Source: CCMP332 sp040218795 (GTDB lineage Bacteria; Bacteroidota; Bacteroidia; Cytophagales; CCMP332). From it: 64,000 nucleotides of DNA. This document shows, piece by piece, positions 1-8,099 of the stretch. Every line of letters begins with the position of its first letter. Position 1 is the first letter of the stretch. The notes beneath the pieces were generated by a model. The model saw nothing but the letters and a program-made list of their open reading frames with translations, did not search any database and had not been told where the DNA came from. The stretch spans positions 310,001 through 374,000 of the forward strand of contig JAVJQT010000005.1 in the NCBI GenBank assembly GCA_040218795.1. Reading direction: 5' to 3'. The position numbers were made by a program, and so were the translations under genes.

Positions 1-506
1 TTCGAAACGAAAGGCCTAACAAGCAAGGGCGCCTCTGTTTGTCCCAAAAATATATTCCCCGCGGCTGATAAACTCTCAGGGCCTGATAAGCGCATGGTTT
101 TAGCCATGATCCAGGCTATTCCAAATACAACCTTTTGAAGTACTCCGAGATAATAAAGCCCTGCTGAAACCGTAGAAAAAAAGATAACTGTAGGTAATAC
201 CTGAAATGCGAAAATAAAGCCGAGGCCATGTCTTAATTCAGGATTGGCATCGGAGTTTCTGGCCAAATCCCCGAATAAAAATTCTGCACCATCTTCAGAA
301 AAACTTAGAAGCGTAACAAAACCCTTACTTATTATATAAAACATATCCCTGATAGCGGGAACATTGGTAACCAGAAAACCAAAGGTCACTTGTAAAAACA
401 CACCTATTGCCACCAGTCTCCAATCTATTTTTTTTCGATTGACCGAAAATATAAACGCGATTCCCAGAAGAACAATAATGCCAAATAAGCCTCTTAGTAT
501 TTCCAT
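1..506 (-). CDS. Concentrative nucleoside transporter (NupC/CNT family), N-terminal part
   Basis: The reading frame enters from the left edge, so only about the first 168 residues are present. It is a sodium- or proton-coupled inner-membrane importer of nucleosides. The N-terminus (MEILRGLFGIIVLLGIAF) is a membrane helix of the kind usual at the start of the family. The signature GPESLSAAGNIFLGQTEAP lies near the window edge and corresponds to the conserved substrate/cation-binding part of CNT transporters. The ATG is immediately preceded by the seven-T tail of a hairpin (see the terminator entry). The gene is the last member seen in the minus-strand etfB-etfA-bfn run. Family assignment is firm; the substrate is not known. 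Confidence 0.85.
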   Translation of the reverse strand, partial: MEILRGLFGIIVLLGIAFIFSVNRKKIDWRLVAIGVFLQVTFGFLVTNVPAIRDMFYIISKGFVTLLSFSEDGAEFLFGDLARNSDANPELRHGLGFIFAFQVLPTVIFFSTVSAGLYYLGVLQKVVFGIAWIMAKTMRLSGPESLSAAGNIFLGQTEAPLLVRPFVS

Positions 507-535
507 AAAAAAAGCCATTGAATAGATTCAATGGC
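507..535 (-). terminator. Hairpin with T7 tail directly before the nucleoside transporter start
   Basis: Positions 514-523 and 526-535 form a perfect 10-bp stem (gccattgaat / attcaatggc) around a 2-nt centre. Reading the minus strand, seven T follow at 513-507 and the ATG of the transporter begins at 506. It has the form of an intrinsic terminator for the etfB-etfA-bfn transcript. Its position against the start codon means it could also act as an attenuator or could hide the start. Confidence 0.7.
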
Positions 536-556
536 ACGAATATAATTTAATTCAAT

Positions 557-1162
557 TTATGACCGCTTATTTAATTCGTCTCGAATTTGTGCTGCCTTTT
601 CGTAATCTTCTTTTTTTAATGCTTCAGCTAATTTTTTCTCCAATTCTGTCACTGACATTTTTTTTAGCTTATCGGTGAATGGTAAAGATTTTCTTGGCTC
701 ATCGGCTTCAGCGCTTACCACTTCCTTAATTTCAGAAGAAATCTCCTCGCCTTCATCCATAATAACACCGGCTTCATCGAGTATTTTGTCGAAGGTGTAA
801 ATCGGAACATTAAAACGCAATCCTATGGCAATGGCATCTGAAGGACGAGAATCGATTTCCACCTCTTTCTCACCATTACCGCATACAATTTTGGCAAAGA
901 AAACGCCTTCACTCAGGTCAGAAATTACGATTTCTTTAATGGTGTAATTAAAATCCTTTGCAAAACTCTTAAAAAGATCGTGGGTCATCGGACGGTTGGG
1001 CACAATCTTTTCAATTTCAATGGCGATTGCCTGTGCCTCAAACATTCCAATTATAATCGGAAGACGTCTTTTACCACTCTCCTCACCCAGCACCAATGCA
1101 AATGATCCTGTATGGGTATGACTGGAAGACAGTCCGATAATCTCGAGCTTAATCCGCTTCAA
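557..1162 (-). CDS. Bifunctional nuclease family protein (DUF151) with C-terminal UVR motif
   Basis: This 201-residue protein has a BFN/DUF151 domain in about residues 1-130, with the typical segments GEESGKRRLPIIIGMFEAQA and RPSDAIAIGLR. A linker follows, then a UvrB/UvrC-type helical hairpin at about 165-200 (EKKLAEALKKEDYEKAAQIR). Founding members of the family were described as nucleases acting on both RNA and DNA; most bacterial members are uncharacterised. The start appears to be TTG, 6 nt after the etfA stop, with an AGGA stretch just before it; no in-frame ATG precedes the conserved region. It is in an operon with etfB and etfA. The family call is strong and the activity is by homology only. 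Confidence 0.85.
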   Translation of the reverse strand: MKRIKLEIIGLSSSHTHTGSFALVLGEESGKRRLPIIIGMFEAQAIAIEIEKIVPNRPMTHDLFKSFAKDFNYTIKEIVISDLSEGVFFAKIVCGNGEKEVEIDSRPSDAIAIGLRFNVPIYTFDKILDEAGVIMDEGEEISSEIKEVVSAEADEPRKSLPFTDKLKKMSVTELEKKLAEALKKEDYEKAAQIRDELNKRS

Positions 1163-1168
1163 ATCCTA

Positions 1169-2134
1169 TTATTTAGCTGCTTTAATTGCTTCTGTTAATT
1201 TAGGTATTACTTCAAAGGCATCGCCAACAATGCCGTAATCTGCTGCTTTAAAAAATGGAGCTTCTGAATCTTTATTGATAACAACAATATTTTTTGATGA
1301 ATTGACACCGGCAAGATGCTGGATTGCTCCCGAAATTCCAACTGCAATGTATAAATCAGGACTTACTTTCACCCCTGTTTGTCCCACATGTTCGTGATGA
1401 GGTCTCCATTCCATGTCAGAAACAGGCTTGGAACAACCTGTTGCCGCACCCAATGTTTTTGCAAGTTCTTCAAGCATTCCCCAGTTTTCAGGTCCTTTCA
1501 TACCTCTTCCACCGCTCACCACCAGTTCAGCTTCAGGCAGTAAAATATCACCTTCAGCTTTTTCAGTTTCCAAAATAGTAATGTCCTTATCCGAATCTGA
1601 AATTCCGGATGAAAAGGATTCGACCTTTGCTTCAGATCCACTTTCCATTATTTCTGCGGCTCCTTTTTTTAGTGTCAATACCTTTTTGTCGGTCAGCAGT
1701 TTTTCAAACTTAAATGCTTTCCCGGTAAATATGCTTCTCTTGATTTTAAAACCATCAGAGGTGTCAGGTAATTCAACCAGGTTTGTTCCCAATGCAGCTG
1801 AAATCTTTACCGATAACTTGGCAGCGGCAGCATCGGATAATGACGATTTAGGTAACACTACAATATTTGCAGACTCCTGCTCGCTGGCTTTGGCTAAAGC
1901 AGATGCTACGGGCGATATTCTTCCTTTGTCAAATTCTGATTCGGAATCGTGGAGTACTTTCCCGGCTCCGTTTTTTCCTAAGCCACTCAATTCGGCTGCA
2001 TCTACGGTCCCAAGTACAACAGCCGTTACGCTGTCATTAAATTTATCAGCAAGCGCTTTAGCAAAGCTTACGGCTTCCCTGCTCGATTTTTTAATTTTTC
2101 CTTCTTCACTTTCTACATATACCAGTACGCTCAT
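1169..2134 (-). CDS. etfA: Electron transfer flavoprotein alpha subunit
   Basis: This is a 321-residue FAD-binding subunit of the soluble ETF heterodimer, which carries electrons from acyl-CoA dehydrogenases to the quinone pool through ETF-quinone oxidoreductase. The N-terminal half is the ETF alpha/beta-like domain. The C-terminal FAD domain shows SGGRGMKGPENW at about residues 207-218, then GQTGVKVSPDLYIAVGISGA and the IVVINKDSEAPFFKAADYG segment. Length and motif order match the family. It starts 1 nt after the etfB stop, as expected for an obligate pair made in equal amounts. A long antisense frame over this gene (1413-2165, plus strand) has no recognisable domain and is ignored. Confidence 0.96.
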   Translation of the reverse strand: MSVLVYVESEEGKIKKSSREAVSFAKALADKFNDSVTAVVLGTVDAAELSGLGKNGAGKVLHDSESEFDKGRISPVASALAKASEQESANIVVLPKSSLSDAAAAKLSVKISAALGTNLVELPDTSDGFKIKRSIFTGKAFKFEKLLTDKKVLTLKKGAAEIMESGSEAKVESFSSGISDSDKDITILETEKAEGDILLPEAELVVSGGRGMKGPENWGMLEELAKTLGAATGCSKPVSDMEWRPHHEHVGQTGVKVSPDLYIAVGISGAIQHLAGVNSSKNIVVINKDSEAPFFKAADYGIVGDAFEVIPKLTEAIKAAK

Positions 2135-2135
2135 C

Positions 2136-2873
2136 TTATATAACTTTAGCTTCGTTTTTCAATAAATTTACTAATTCTTCGACATTGTCCTTGTCTATCA
2201 TTTTACATTCCCCCTTGGCCTTTGGCATTTCATAACCAAGACTTTCAATCGTTTCTCCATCACCGACCGCTTCAATTACTTCAAGAGGCTTTGTTCTTGC
2301 CGACATGATCCCTCTCATATTCGGAATTTTCCATTCTGCAATTGGTTCCTGACATCCGGCTACCAAGGGCATCTTTGCTTCGACTTTTTCCTTTCCTCCT
2401 TCTATCTCTTTATCCATTTTCACCGTATCCCCTTCAATTTCCAATCGCATCACTGGTGTTACGCAGGGAATTCCCATCATTTCGGCTACCATACCATGAA
2501 CCGCACCGGAATTGTAATCGCTGGTTTCTCTGCCCATCAATACTAAATCATAGCCCGCGTCTTTGGCATGTTCAAAAATTTGCTTGGCTACAAATTGAGT
2601 GTCTTTTGGTTCGGCATTTATTCGGACGGCCTTATCGGCTCCAATGGCCAGGGCTTTTCGTATAGTTGGCTCTGTTTCCTGAGTACCAACATTCAATGCC
2701 ACTACCTCGGCTCCATTTGCTTCTTTTAATTCAACTGCTCTGGCTAGTGCATAATCGTCATAGGGCCCTATAACGAACTGAACACCCTGCTTATCCAAAT
2801 CCTGATTATCCGAAGTTAATTTAATCTTCGTTGTAGTATCCGGAACATGGCTTATGCAAACAAGTATTTTCAT
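2136..2873 (-). CDS. etfB: Electron transfer flavoprotein beta subunit
   Basis: This 245-residue protein is the AMP-binding partner of EtfA. It begins MKILVCISHVPDTTTKIKL, the normal family N-terminus, and contains the signature GRETSDYNSGAVHGMVAEMM at about residues 134-153, which covers the AMP-binding loop. It is the first gene of the minus-strand etfB-etfA-bfn operon. The 67 nt to the divergent TPR gene must hold promoters for both, but I see no clear TAnnTTTG box there. Confidence is high on length, motifs and pairing. Confidence 0.96.
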   Translation of the reverse strand: MKILVCISHVPDTTTKIKLTSDNQDLDKQGVQFVIGPYDDYALARAVELKEANGAEVVALNVGTQETEPTIRKALAIGADKAVRINAEPKDTQFVAKQIFEHAKDAGYDLVLMGRETSDYNSGAVHGMVAEMMGIPCVTPVMRLEIEGDTVKMDKEIEGGKEKVEAKMPLVAGCQEPIAEWKIPNMRGIMSARTKPLEVIEAVGDGETIESLGYEMPKAKGECKMIDKDNVEELVNLLKNEAKVI

Positions 2874-2940
2874 TTATGTAATTTATTTAGATATTGCTAT
2901 TTAAGGCCGAAATTAAAGAATAAACGTTTAATTCTAAAAG

Positions 2941-3264
2941 ATGAATGAGAATCGTATACAAATGCTCAAAGAAAGAATGAAGGACTCAAGTGATGATCCC
3001 TTTTACATTTATGCTTTAGCTCTGGAATACAAAGATTTTGAGCCTAAAAAAAGTTTGGAATTACTGGAAGAATCTCAAAAATTATTTCCCGATTATTTAC
3101 CGGTTTATTTTCAGCTGGCAGAATTACTCCTTCAATTTAATCAAAAAGATATTGCCCTTGAGGTTTATCGCAAAGGAATAGAACTTGCAAAAAAGCAATC
3201 TGAAAATAAAACTTTGGCAGAATTGCAAAATGCCATGCAAAATTTACTTTATGAAGAAGATTAA
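2941..3264 (+). CDS. Small tetratricopeptide-repeat protein
   Basis: This is a 107-residue protein with no signal peptide. Two TPR-like helical hairpins are visible: DPFYIYALALEYKDFEPKKS at about 19-38, and LFPDYLPVYFQLAELLLQFN with the following ALEVYRKGIELAKK at about 48-84. TPRs mediate protein-protein contacts; the partner is unknown. The gene is divergent from etfB and ends 3 nt from the stop codon of the convergent dnaB gene. Small TPR proteins next to dnaB are familiar in this phylum, but no function can be stated. Confidence 0.8.
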   Translation: MNENRIQMLKERMKDSSDDPFYIYALALEYKDFEPKKSLELLEESQKLFPDYLPVYFQLAELLLQFNQKDIALEVYRKGIELAKKQSENKTLAELQNAMQNLLYEED

Positions 3265-3267
3265 ATT

Positions 3268-4806
3268 TTAAAATGGTTCCTTGTCTCCATCTTCAGAATT
3301 ATCGGAATCATCAGTTATATCGTTGGCCTTGCTCGGAACGGTAAAGGAATTGCCACTAAATGAACCGTAATTACCACTTGAAAATCCGGCGCCTGAAAAA
3401 TCTTCAAAATCCATGAACTTGGTGTATTTTCCAACGAACCTCAGTTTAACATCTGCCAGGGAGCCGTTTCTGTGTTTTGCAATTATAATCTCTCCCATTC
3501 CTTCCGTTGGTCCTCCGTCTGTATCCTGGGTAATCCCGTAGTATTCCGGTCTGTACAGAAATAAAACCATGTCGGCATCCTGCTCTATGGATCCCGATTC
3601 TCTTAAGTCGGAAAGCATAGGACGTTTATCTCCACCCCTGGTTTCTACCGCACGACTCAACTGTGATAAAGCTATTACCGGGACATTCAGTTCTTTAGCA
3701 ATATTTTTAAGCGATCTTGAAATGGATGCAATTTCCTGTTCCCTGTTCCCCCCTTTTTTGCTCAGATCACCCGACATCAACTGAAGGTAATCAATAATGA
3801 TTAGCTGTATATCGTGTTGCTGTTTTAGTTTTCGGCATTTCGCTCTTAATTCCAATATTGACAAACCGGGTGTATCATCAATAAAAATCGGAGCATTTGA
3901 AATGCGTTTTGTCTTTTCGTAAAGCTGCGTCCATTCGTATTCCTGAAGCTGTCCGGTTTTTATTTTATCGCTTTCGAGTTCTGCCTCGGCAGAAATAAGT
4001 CGATTAACCAGCTGAAGCGAAGACATCTCCAAAGAAAATATGGCCACCGGTGTATCATGATCTACAGCGGCATTTCTCAAAGCAGACATCACAAAGGCTG
4101 TTTTACCCATGGCCGGTCGTGCCGCAATAATTACCATATCGGATTTTTGCCAACCTGAAGTCACACGGTCCAATTTGGTAAATCCGGAAGGAACGCCGGT
4201 TAAACCGTCTTTTTGATTTTTTTTGTTTTCCAACTCATCGATGGCCATTCGCATGAGTTCAGTCATGCCCTGATAATCTTTTCTGACATTTCTGTCTGAT
4301 ATCTCAAAAATGGAAGCTCCGGCTTCATCGAGCAATTCAAGAGCATCCTGAGTATCTTCAAAGGCCTTTGTCTGAATTCCGGAAGAAATACTAATCAGCT
4401 CTCTTTTTATGGCCTGTTCCAGTATGACTCTCGCATGATATTCTATATTGGCGGCGGAATTAACCCTGTTGGTGAGCTCTGTCAGATAAAAGGGGCCACC
4501 GGCTTGAATTAATTGTCCTGTTTTTTTAAGCTGATTGGTAACGGTAAGGATGTCTACAGGTTCGGAATTTCCAAAAAGCTTTAGGATGGCTTCGTAGATG
4601 ATTTTATTTTTCTCTACATAAAAACTTTCGGGCCTTAAGATTTCAATAACATTGGTCAAAGCATCTTTTTCCAACATCAGTGCACCGAGAACCGCCATTT
4701 CCAGATCAGAAGCTTGTGGTTGGACCTTTCCGGTCGTGTGAAATTCGTTTTCCTGAGTCTGACTTAATTTAATTTGTCTTGCTGATCCTCTTTTTGGCTC
4801 GTTCAT
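3268..4806 (-). CDS. dnaB: Replicative DNA helicase DnaB
   Basis: This is a 512-residue hexameric helicase that unwinds the replication fork and recruits primase. The N-terminal helical domain lies at about 30-135. The RecA-like core follows, with Walker A AARPAMGKTAF at about 229-239, Walker B LIIIDYLQLM, and the conserved DLRESGSIEQDADMVLFLYR near the arginine-finger region. No intein interrupts the core. The last roughly 40 residues form a Gly/Ser- and Asp-rich tail that is probably disordered. On the minus strand a TATTTTTG box (4818-4811) lies exactly 4 nt before the ATG, suggesting a leaderless mRNA. The gene is divergent from the Mur ligase and convergent with the TPR gene. Confidence 0.97.
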   Translation of the reverse strand: MNEPKRGSARQIKLSQTQENEFHTTGKVQPQASDLEMAVLGALMLEKDALTNVIEILRPESFYVEKNKIIYEAILKLFGNSEPVDILTVTNQLKKTGQLIQAGGPFYLTELTNRVNSAANIEYHARVILEQAIKRELISISSGIQTKAFEDTQDALELLDEAGASIFEISDRNVRKDYQGMTELMRMAIDELENKKNQKDGLTGVPSGFTKLDRVTSGWQKSDMVIIAARPAMGKTAFVMSALRNAAVDHDTPVAIFSLEMSSLQLVNRLISAEAELESDKIKTGQLQEYEWTQLYEKTKRISNAPIFIDDTPGLSILELRAKCRKLKQQHDIQLIIIDYLQLMSGDLSKKGGNREQEIASISRSLKNIAKELNVPVIALSQLSRAVETRGGDKRPMLSDLRESGSIEQDADMVLFLYRPEYYGITQDTDGGPTEGMGEIIIAKHRNGSLADVKLRFVGKYTKFMDFEDFSGAGFSSGNYGSFSGNSFTVPSKANDITDDSDNSEDGDKEPF

Positions 4807-4810
4807 GTTT

Positions 4811-4818
4811 CAAAAATA
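4811..4818 (-). promoter_or_regulatory. TAnnTTTG box of the dnaB promoter
   Basis: TATTTTTG on the minus strand matches the Bacteroidota -7 consensus TAnnTTTG and lies 4 nt before the dnaB ATG. A TTTG that could be the -33 element is 25 nt upstream, which is longer than usual, so the assignment rests mainly on the -7 box. Confidence 0.45.
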
Positions 4819-4875
4819 GAAATAAGCATTACCTCTTAATCCACAAATTTTTGATTTTATTCACAACTTTTCCAC

Positions 4876-4906
4876 TTTGTGACAAAAGATATAAATTATA
4901 GATTTG
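4876..4906 (+). promoter_or_regulatory. Bacteroidota-type promoter of the Mur ligase gene
   Basis: TTTG (4876-4879), 19 nt, then TAGATTTG (4899-4906) matches the -33 TTTG / -7 TAnnTTTG pattern used by the phylum's primary sigma factor. The ATG at 4927 gives a short leader of roughly 15 nt. Confidence 0.6.
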
Positions 4907-4926
4907 ACGGCTTATTCAATTAGATA

Positions 4927-6300
4927 ATGAAGGAATCAAATAAAAAAGTTCATTTTATTGCCATTGGAGGTAGTGTGATGCACAATTTGGCAATAGCATT
5001 GAAAAAAAACGGTTGGCAAGTCAGCGGATCCGATGATGAAATTTTTGACCCTTCTAAATCAAAACTCGAAAAATATGGTCTTCTGCCCAAAGAAAAAGGT
5101 TGGAATGCAAATAATATCAGCGATGATCTCGACCTGATTATTTTGGGTATGCATGCACAGGCGGATAATCCCGAACTGATAAAAGCAAAAGAGTTGGGAT
5201 TAAAAATTTCCTCATTCCCGGAATTTATTAGAGATTATTCCAGTAATAAGCAACGCTTTGTCATAGGCGGAAGTCATGGCAAAACCACCATTACCGCAAT
5301 GATAATGCATGTTTTAAGACATGTAGGGTGTGAATTTGATTATCTCGTAGGAGCAGAAATAGACGGTTTTGAACTAACCGTAAAACTGAGCGATGCACCT
5401 ATAATTATAATAGAGGGCGATGAATATCTCAATTCCGCGCTAGATCCCCAGCCAAAGTTTTTGATCTACGATCATCATATCGGTGTGATATCAGGAATAA
5501 AATGGGATCATTATAATGTTTATCCAAGTCTGGAGTCTTATGTCATTGGTTTTGAAAGTTTTACTGATAAAACACCAAAGGCAGGAACGCTCATTTATAA
5601 CGGAGATGATGATATAGCTACCGTCATTGGAAGAAAAGAACGTGATGATGTTGTAGCTATTGAATATACAACGCTACCGCATAAAGTTCAGGATGGCATC
5701 ACTTACCTTTTGACAAAAAATTCAGGCGAAATCCCTCTAAAAATATTTGGCGAGCACAATATGAGCAATCTCAGCGCAGCCCTGGAGGTATGTAAAAAAC
5801 TCAGCATCGAAGAAGAAGATTTTTATGAGGCCATTAAATCCTTTAGCGGAGCGGGAAGAAGAATGGAGTTGTTGGCAAAAAATGATAATACCCTAATTTT
5901 TAAGGATTTTGCACATGCCCCTTCAAAACTAAAGGCCTCAACTCAGGCCGTTAAAACTCAATATCCGGATAGAGAATTAATCGCCTGTATCGAATTGCAT
6001 ACCTTTAGCAGCTTGAACAAGGATTTTATCGAACAATATGCCGACACCTTTGTAGACGCTGATGAGGCCATCATTTATTACAATCCCGAAGTTGTCAAGC
6101 ACAAAAAACTGGAAATGATCAACGAAAATGATTTAAAAACTGCTTTTAATCAGGACGATCTTACCATTTTTACCGAAAGCGATAAATTAATTGAATATAT
6201 AAAGAGTAAAGACCTGAATAACAAGAACTTATTAATGATGAGTTCTGGTAATTTTGATGGCGTCAACCTCGATAAATTCGCCGAAAAACTTCTAAACTAG
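4927..6300 (+). CDS. Mur ligase family protein, Mpl/MurC-like (peptidoglycan recycling or synthesis)
   Basis: This 457-residue ATP-dependent ligase joins an amino acid or peptide to UDP-N-acetylmuramate in the cytoplasm. The N-terminal Rossmann-type domain begins HFIAIGGSVMHNLAIALKK. The ATP-binding loop GGSHGKTT is at residues 114-121, followed by the central-domain EGDEY and the NMSNLSAALEVCKKL segment. The C-terminal domain has DFAHAPSKLKAS where MurC and Mpl carry DYAHHP-type motifs. The MHN variant of the N-terminal glycine motif and the DFAHAP sequence fit Mpl (recycling of tripeptide) better than the essential MurC, but I cannot separate them with certainty. The exonuclease gene begins immediately after the stop codon, so the two are co-transcribed. 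Confidence 0.82.
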   Translation: MKESNKKVHFIAIGGSVMHNLAIALKKNGWQVSGSDDEIFDPSKSKLEKYGLLPKEKGWNANNISDDLDLIILGMHAQADNPELIKAKELGLKISSFPEFIRDYSSNKQRFVIGGSHGKTTITAMIMHVLRHVGCEFDYLVGAEIDGFELTVKLSDAPIIIIEGDEYLNSALDPQPKFLIYDHHIGVISGIKWDHYNVYPSLESYVIGFESFTDKTPKAGTLIYNGDDDIATVIGRKERDDVVAIEYTTLPHKVQDGITYLLTKNSGEIPLKIFGEHNMSNLSAALEVCKKLSIEEEDFYEAIKSFSGAGRRMELLAKNDNTLIFKDFAHAPSKLKASTQAVKTQYPDRELIACIELHTFSSLNKDFIEQYADTFVDADEAIIYYNPEVVKHKKLEMINENDLKTAFNQDDLTIFTESDKLIEYIKSKDLNNKNLLMMSSGNFDGVNLDKFAEKLLN

Positions 6301-7098
6301 ATGGAATTAAACCTAAAAAAAGATCTTGTTTTTTTTGATCTAGAAACTACAGGGCCAAATGTTACGCGCGACCGCATTATTGAAATTGCAGCCATAAAAC
6401 TATTCCAGGATGGTAATGAAGAAAAAAAAAGATGGCTGGTCAATCCCGGAATGCCTATTCCCCCATCTTCCACCGCTATCCACGGCATCAGCGATAAGGA
6501 TGTAAAAGATGCGCCAAAATTTGAGGCGATTGCCAAAGAAATATTTGAATTTTTTAAGGACTGCGATCTAGGTGGATACAATCATATCAAGTTTGATATC
6601 CCATTGCTCATGGAGGAATTTGCAAGACTGGAAATCAATTTTGATCTCAAGAATAAGCGATTGCTCGATGCCCAAAAGATTTTCTTTTTTATGGAGCCCA
6701 GAACGCTTTCCGCTGCCTATCGATTCTATTGTGATAAGGATTTGGAAAATGCACATTCCGCAATGGCGGATACGGAAGCAACACTTGAAGTTTTGAAAGC
6801 CCAAATTAAAAAATACATAGGAGTCGTTCCACCGGGAATGGAAAACGCTCCTATTAGTGAAAATCTTGACGATGTTCATAAACTTGCTGTGGGAAATATG
6901 GTGGATCTTGCCGGAAGAATCGTATTAAACAAAGAGGGTGAAAAAGTATTTAATTTTGGAAAACACAAGGGGAAAAAAGTCTCGGAAATATTTTCCAAAG
7001 AACCTTCTTATTACGACTGGATGATGCGTGGAGATTTCGCGGCTGATACAAAAAAGCATCTCACTGAAATAAAATTAAGCCTTTCAAAAATGATTTAA
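6301..7098 (+). CDS. 3'-5' exonuclease, DnaQ/Pol III epsilon-like (DEDDh)
   Basis: This 265-residue protein has a DEDDh exonuclease domain in about the first 170 residues. Exo I is FFDLETTGPN with D13 and E15, Exo II lies around NHIKFDIPLL, and Exo III is HSAMADTEAT with the H and D of the catalytic set. The C-terminal part (FNFGKHKGKKVSEI and YYDWMM) resembles the small domain found after exonuclease X-type enzymes. It probably removes 3' nucleotides from DNA in replication or repair. It starts at the base after the upstream ligase stop. Its 3' end overlaps the convergent lipoprotein gene by 4 nt. Whether it is the replicative epsilon subunit is not decidable here. Confidence 0.88.
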   Translation: MELNLKKDLVFFDLETTGPNVTRDRIIEIAAIKLFQDGNEEKKRWLVNPGMPIPPSSTAIHGISDKDVKDAPKFEAIAKEIFEFFKDCDLGGYNHIKFDIPLLMEEFARLEINFDLKNKRLLDAQKIFFFMEPRTLSAAYRFYCDKDLENAHSAMADTEATLEVLKAQIKKYIGVVPPGMENAPISENLDDVHKLAVGNMVDLAGRIVLNKEGEKVFNFGKHKGKKVSEIFSKEPSYYDWMMRGDFAADTKKHLTEIKLSLSKMI

Positions 7099-7991
7099 TC
7101 GGCCGGTCTGTATTTGAATTTAAGTATATAGCCCTTTTCTTCCCCTCCTTCATTTGAAATATACAAATTGCCGTCGCCGTCAAAACAAATACCTTCAGGC
7201 TGAGCAAACAATTGTATGGACAAGGGTAAAACCGCGTGAATACTGGCATCCTGATTCAATACAATGATTATTCGGCCGATATAATTAACGATATATATCT
7301 TCTCATCAAAAGGATGAACAGCTATTCCGCTTGGTTTGAACAATATATTTGGAATTTCTTCCCCGGTTGACCAGGTGTTTTGGACATAATTCATTAAAGT
7401 ATCCTGGTAAATAAGAAAACGCGGTTTTCTTATCAGAGAATCCAATTTATAATCATAGGCATAAACGGCCCTTGCATTATCATAATCATCTTCGTTTAAT
7501 CCTGCTAATTCTTTACAGGCTAAATAAATCAGATCGCTAAATGGATCATAGCACATGCCTTCGATGTTGTTTTCCACACCTAATTCGGTTTTGAGTTTTT
7601 CAAGCCTATTTTTTGACCACTTATACAGCTTTCCATTGCTTTTTGCTATGTAATAATCCTCAGCAATTTTTTCTATCCCCTCATAATCCCCGTATTTGTG
7701 AAATTTGATCTTTTCAAGCATTTTTCCGCTTTCATCATCCAGAATGTAAATATTACCCGTTTCATCCTCTACACAGGCAATTTTTTTATCACCGATATGC
7801 GTCAATCCTGAAATTTCTATCAAATCATTGTGCAGCTTCATTTCAGCTACAGGCCTCAAAAGATCGTAGGGAATGTATTCATCGTAATGTTTGACGGCCC
7901 TGTTTCTCCATCGGTATTTATCATCGATGTTGCAGGAATGCAGACTGATACTCAAAAGCTGTACAATTAATACTATGGCCAAAAACCTCAT
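7095..7991 (-). CDS. SdiA-regulated-family lipoprotein (beta-propeller)
   Basis: This 298-residue predicted lipoprotein has signal peptide MRFLAIVLIVQLLSISLHSC with lipobox cysteine C20. The body has the repeats of the SdiA-regulated/NHL-like propeller family: LIEISGLTHIGDKKIACVED, YGDYEGIEKIAEDYYI, NIEGMCYDPFSDLIYLACK, PSGIAVHPFDEKIYIVN and QPEGICFDGDGNLYISNEGG. Related proteins are outer-membrane or periplasmic and of unknown biochemical role; the repeats resemble those of phytase-like and strictosidine-synthase-like propellers. It is convergent with the exonuclease gene and transcribed alone, divergent from the HD-PycTM gene. Confidence 0.8.
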   Translation of the reverse strand: MRFLAIVLIVQLLSISLHSCNIDDKYRWRNRAVKHYDEYIPYDLLRPVAEMKLHNDLIEISGLTHIGDKKIACVEDETGNIYILDDESGKMLEKIKFHKYGDYEGIEKIAEDYYIAKSNGKLYKWSKNRLEKLKTELGVENNIEGMCYDPFSDLIYLACKELAGLNEDDYDNARAVYAYDYKLDSLIRKPRFLIYQDTLMNYVQNTWSTGEEIPNILFKPSGIAVHPFDEKIYIVNYIGRIIIVLNQDASIHAVLPLSIQLFAQPEGICFDGDGNLYISNEGGEEKGYILKFKYRPAD

Positions 7992-8099
7992 TTCTAACGT
8001 TTTAACAGGAAATACAATTGGATTTCATATAATTACCACTCAAAAATAGTCTTTTATGTATTTTTGAAATTAAACAATGAATTCCATCGTTCATTATCC

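Noticed and set aside
325..537. 70-aa minus-strand frame near the left edge
   Set aside because: It is an out-of-frame shadow of the nucleoside transporter, whose real frame carries the CNT motif.
1413..2165. 250-aa plus-strand frame opposite etfA
   Set aside because: It is antisense to a strong etfA, has no domain, and its Ser-rich translation is a composition effect.
3268..4806. Intein or insertion in DnaB
   Set aside because: Walker A and B and the arginine-finger region are in normal order at normal spacing; the length is 512 aa with only a short acidic tail extra.
8064..8099. TTG-initiated N-terminal extension of the HD-PycTM protein
   Set aside because: The TTG lies inside a TATTTTTG promoter box (8059-8066), and the ATG at 8100 starts directly before the HD-domain helix.
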